A stretch of DNA of 8,773 bases from Ruminococcus sp. (GTDB taxonomy: Bacteria; Bacillota; Clostridia; Oscillospirales; Acutalibacteraceae): the NCBI GenBank assembly GCA_023667385.1, contig JAMPAE010000055.1, positions 1 to 8,773 of the forward strand, written 5' to 3'. This document shows, in pieces, positions 6,713 through 8,773 of this stretch (its first letter is position 1; each line of letters begins with the position of its first letter). A program made the position numbers and the translations under genes. A model generated the notes under the pieces. The model was not told the origin of the DNA. It saw nothing but the letters and a program-made list of their open reading frames with translations, and did not search any database.

Positions 6713-7744
6713 ATGGCAAGAAATCATGAGGTTACTCAAAAACACAATCTTCTTAATCCTGACGGTACTCTTGCAGAGCCGGGTTGGTCAAAAAGTCTTG
6801 TTCAGGTTTATAACAGAGAGGACATTAAAGCTCCGAAATTCAGAATCAAGGAATGGGACTATTATCTAATCCTTGCCGATAAGCACGCTGTTGCGCTGAC
6901 ACTTTCAGATGACGGCTACATCGGAATGCAATCGGCCTCACTGCTTGTTTTTGACGAGGAGAATCCGTGGGAAATCACAAATTCCGTGCTCAACTTTTTC
7001 CCAATGGGTAAATATAATCTTCCGAGAACATCGGAAAAAGGTGATATTCATTATCATGATAAAACTCTTGACATGGACTTCATCAAAAACGGTGAAACAC
7101 GTCACATTGTCGGCGAATACAGAAACTTCAAAGACGGCAAAACCCTCAAGGTTGACGTAACACTCACTCAGCCGCCGATGGATACCATGGTTATTGCAAC
7201 ACCGTGGAAAGAAAACAAAAAAGCTTTCTATTATAATCAGAAAGTAAACTGCATGAGAGCATCGGGTTATGCTGAATTTGACGGCGTAAGATATGACTTC
7301 AATCCCGAAACAGACTTTGGTACCCTTGACTGGGGTCGTGGCGTTTGGACATATGACAACACATGGAACTGGGGCAGCGGCAACGGCTGGATCAACGGCA
7401 AACCGTTCGGTTTCAACATCGGTTACGGTTTTGGTGATACAACTGCTGCAAGCGAAAATATCCTTTTCTATGACGGCGTTGCACACAAGCTTGATGATGT
7501 CAGCTTCAACATTCCTGCAACAAGCTATACCGACCCGTGGACTTTCACTTCGAGCGATGGAAGGTTTGAGATGGACTTCAAGCCTGTTATTGACCGTGCG
7601 GCAAAAATCAGCCTCAAAATCATTGAAACCGATCAGCATCAGGTGTTCGGCAGACTTTCAGGCAAGGCAATTCTTGATGACGGAACCGTGCTTGAGGTTA
7701 AGGATTTAATGTGCTTTGCCGAAAGAGTAAGAATGAAATACTAA
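6713..7744 (+). CDS. DUF2804 domain-containing protein
   Basis: This is a 343-residue protein with no signal peptide or membrane segment, so it is probably cytoplasmic. It matches the DUF2804 family as I know it. The N-terminus reads HNLLNPDGTLAEPGWS (about 11-26), followed by beta-rich stretches such as WDYYLILADKHAVALTLSDDGYIG. The family's glycine/tryptophan core is present: FGTLDWGRGVWTYDNTWNWGSGNG, then FGFNIGYGFGD (around 202-245). Such proteins are predicted beta-barrel (lipocalin/AttH-like) folds of unknown function. No catalytic motif is evident. The ATG at 6713 is chosen because GGAGG lies about ten bases upstream; the in-frame ATG at 6668 precedes that site and overlaps the promoter. 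It is 22 bases upstream of a ketopantoate reductase-family gene and probably cotranscribed with it. The family call is fairly sure; the role is unknown. Confidence 0.85.
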   Translation: MARNHEVTQKHNLLNPDGTLAEPGWSKSLVQVYNREDIKAPKFRIKEWDYYLILADKHAVALTLSDDGYIGMQSASLLVFDEENPWEITNSVLNFFPMGKYNLPRTSEKGDIHYHDKTLDMDFIKNGETRHIVGEYRNFKDGKTLKVDVTLTQPPMDTMVIATPWKENKKAFYYNQKVNCMRASGYAEFDGVRYDFNPETDFGTLDWGRGVWTYDNTWNWGSGNGWINGKPFGFNIGYGFGDTTAASENILFYDGVAHKLDDVSFNIPATSYTDPWTFTSSDGRFEMDFKPVIDRAAKISLKIIETDQHQVFGRLSGKAILDDGTVLEVKDLMCFAERVRMKY

Positions 7745-7751
7745 TTTCCAC

Positions 7752-7757
7752 AGGAGG
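7752..7757 (+). promoter_or_regulatory. ribosome binding site for the TTG-started oxidoreductase gene
   Basis: AGGAGG, nine bases upstream of the TTG at 7767, fixes the start of the ketopantoate reductase-family gene. Translation from that codon begins directly with the family's dinucleotide-binding strand. Confidence 0.85.
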
Positions 7758-7766
7758 ACTTGAACA

Positions 7767-8773
7767 TTGAAAACAATCGTTATCGGTGCAGGGGCAATCG
7801 GCGGAACAATTGCCGTGCTCACAAAAAATGCAGGTTATGACGTAAGCATTTTATGTCACAGTGAAGGCACAAAAAACGAAATTGAAGCAAACGGATTTTC
7901 ACTTCACGGGGCAAAAGGTGAGTTCAACGAAAAATTCACTTGCTATGCTTCTGCTGATGAACTTGGTGATGCAAAATTTGACATTTGCTTCATTGCAACC
8001 AAATATTCCGCCATGAAAGAAGCCGCAAATTTGATTTTGCCTTATCTTAAAGAGCAGTCTCTCGTTGTCGGTATGCAAAACGGAATTTGCACAAATGAGC
8101 TTGCTGAAATTGTCGGCGAAAAAAGGGCAGTAGGCTGTATGCTCGGCTTTGGTGCAACCAGAAACGGCGCAAACGATGTTACAATGACAAGCCTTGGCGA
8201 AATGTATATAGGTATGCCGGGAGGCTATCACCCCGGTATGCTGGAGTATCTTTGTGAAATGCTCGGCACAGTTCTTCCAACGAAGATTTCGGATAACATC
8301 ACCTGCCGGCAATATTCAAAGCTGATCATCAATTCATGCATCAATGCAACCGCTGCAATCACAGGCCAAAAGCTTGGCAAAATGATTGAGGACAGGCGTG
8401 CCAGAACTCTCTATCTTGCAATTGCAAGGGAGGGAATGCACGTTGCAAAAGCGATGAACCTCGATGTTCCGAAATATGGTAAACTGCTCAATTATAAGCT
8501 GCTCATGCTTTTCAACAATGAGGCATATAATTCTCTGTGCCGCTATGTTGTTTGGCTTGTTTCAAAGCTGAAATATGCCGACGTTAAACCGTCAACGCTT
8601 CAGTCGCTTGAAAAAGGTGAAAAAACTGAGATTGACATTTTCAACGGATACTTTGCTGCAAAGGGTGATGAATTCGGCGTTGAAACACCTGTTAACCACA
8701 AGCTGACAGCAATGATTCACGAAATTGAAAACGGCGAAAGAAAAATCACAATGGATAACCTTGAAGAATTCAG
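7767..8773 (+). CDS. ketopantoate reductase (ApbA/PanE) family oxidoreductase, 3' partial
   Basis: This family reduces 2-dehydropantoate to pantoate with NADPH in coenzyme A synthesis, but many members act on other substrates. The frame runs 335 codons from a TTG start to the right edge without a stop. MKTIVIGAGAIGGTIA gives the Rossmann GxGxxG (Gly7, Gly9, Gly12). DICFIATK (72-79) and MQNG (103-106, Asn106 region) line the cofactor cleft. KLIINSCIN at 185-193 carries the catalytic Lys185 with Asn189 and Asn193, spaced as in E. coli PanE (Lys176, Asn180, Asn184). The C-terminal KPSTLQSLEKGEKTEIDIFNG (about 274-294) gives Ser276 and Glu288, at the same 12-residue spacing as E. coli Ser244 and Glu256. 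It is already longer than E. coli PanE (about 303 residues), so it may be a paralogue with another substrate. It lies 22 bases after the DUF2804 gene, probably in the same operon. Confidence 0.9.
   Translation, partial: MKTIVIGAGAIGGTIAVLTKNAGYDVSILCHSEGTKNEIEANGFSLHGAKGEFNEKFTCYASADELGDAKFDICFIATKYSAMKEAANLILPYLKEQSLVVGMQNGICTNELAEIVGEKRAVGCMLGFGATRNGANDVTMTSLGEMYIGMPGGYHPGMLEYLCEMLGTVLPTKISDNITCRQYSKLIINSCINATAAITGQKLGKMIEDRRARTLYLAIAREGMHVAKAMNLDVPKYGKLLNYKLLMLFNNEAYNSLCRYVVWLVSKLKYADVKPSTLQSLEKGEKTEIDIFNGYFAAKGDEFGVETPVNHKLTAMIHEIENGERKITMDNLEEF

Noticed and set aside
6938..7639. 233-codon open frame on the minus strand opposite the DUF2804 gene
   Set aside because: It lies wholly inside a recognisable gene on the other strand and shows no domain of its own.
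7899..8312. 137-codon minus-strand frame near the right end
   Set aside because: It is antisense to the ketopantoate reductase-family gene, whose catalytic residues and start are clear.

Overview
The window is about 8.8 kb of bacterial chromosome. It most likely comes from a Gram-positive Clostridia-type organism, perhaps of the Oscillospirales/Ruminococcus kind. This rests on the comEC-holA adjacency typical of Firmicutes, a TOPRIM/DUF4093 RNase M5-like protein, strong AGGAGG-type ribosome binding sites, TTG starts, and a MEP-pathway ispF. The taxonomic call is inference from gene content, not from a search.

Positions 1-5402 read as one rightward operon with genes overlapping or 17 bases apart. 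It holds comEC (DNA-uptake channel, 5' end outside the window), holA (DNA polymerase III delta), an RNase M5-family TOPRIM protein, ispF (isoprenoid synthesis), and a 426-residue protein joining an intact DEDDh 3'-5' exonuclease domain to an AlkD-like DNA-alkylation-repair HEAT domain. The operon ends in a perfect 12-bp hairpin that overlaps the last codons and stop codon of the fusion gene. The next gene, serC (phosphoserine aminotransferase), lies on the opposite strand and converges on the same hairpin.

Positions 6507-6712 form a divergent promoter region. serC has a perfect-consensus sigma-A promoter (TTGACA, 17 bases, TATAAT). Rightward there is a TATAAT box and a strong ribosome binding site for a DUF2804 protein. 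Twenty-two bases further on comes a TTG-started ketopantoate reductase-family oxidoreductase that runs off the right edge. An A/T-rich inverted repeat lies between the two divergent promoters.

Most of the window is core housekeeping: DNA uptake and replication, RNA processing, isoprenoid and serine synthesis. The most unusual item is the exonuclease-AlkD fusion, because its AlkD part appears to have lost the usual active-site residues while its nuclease part is complete. A second point is that the ComEC C-terminal metallo-beta-lactamase-like domain has no recognisable metal ligands. I saw no mobile element, CRISPR array, tRNA or rRNA.
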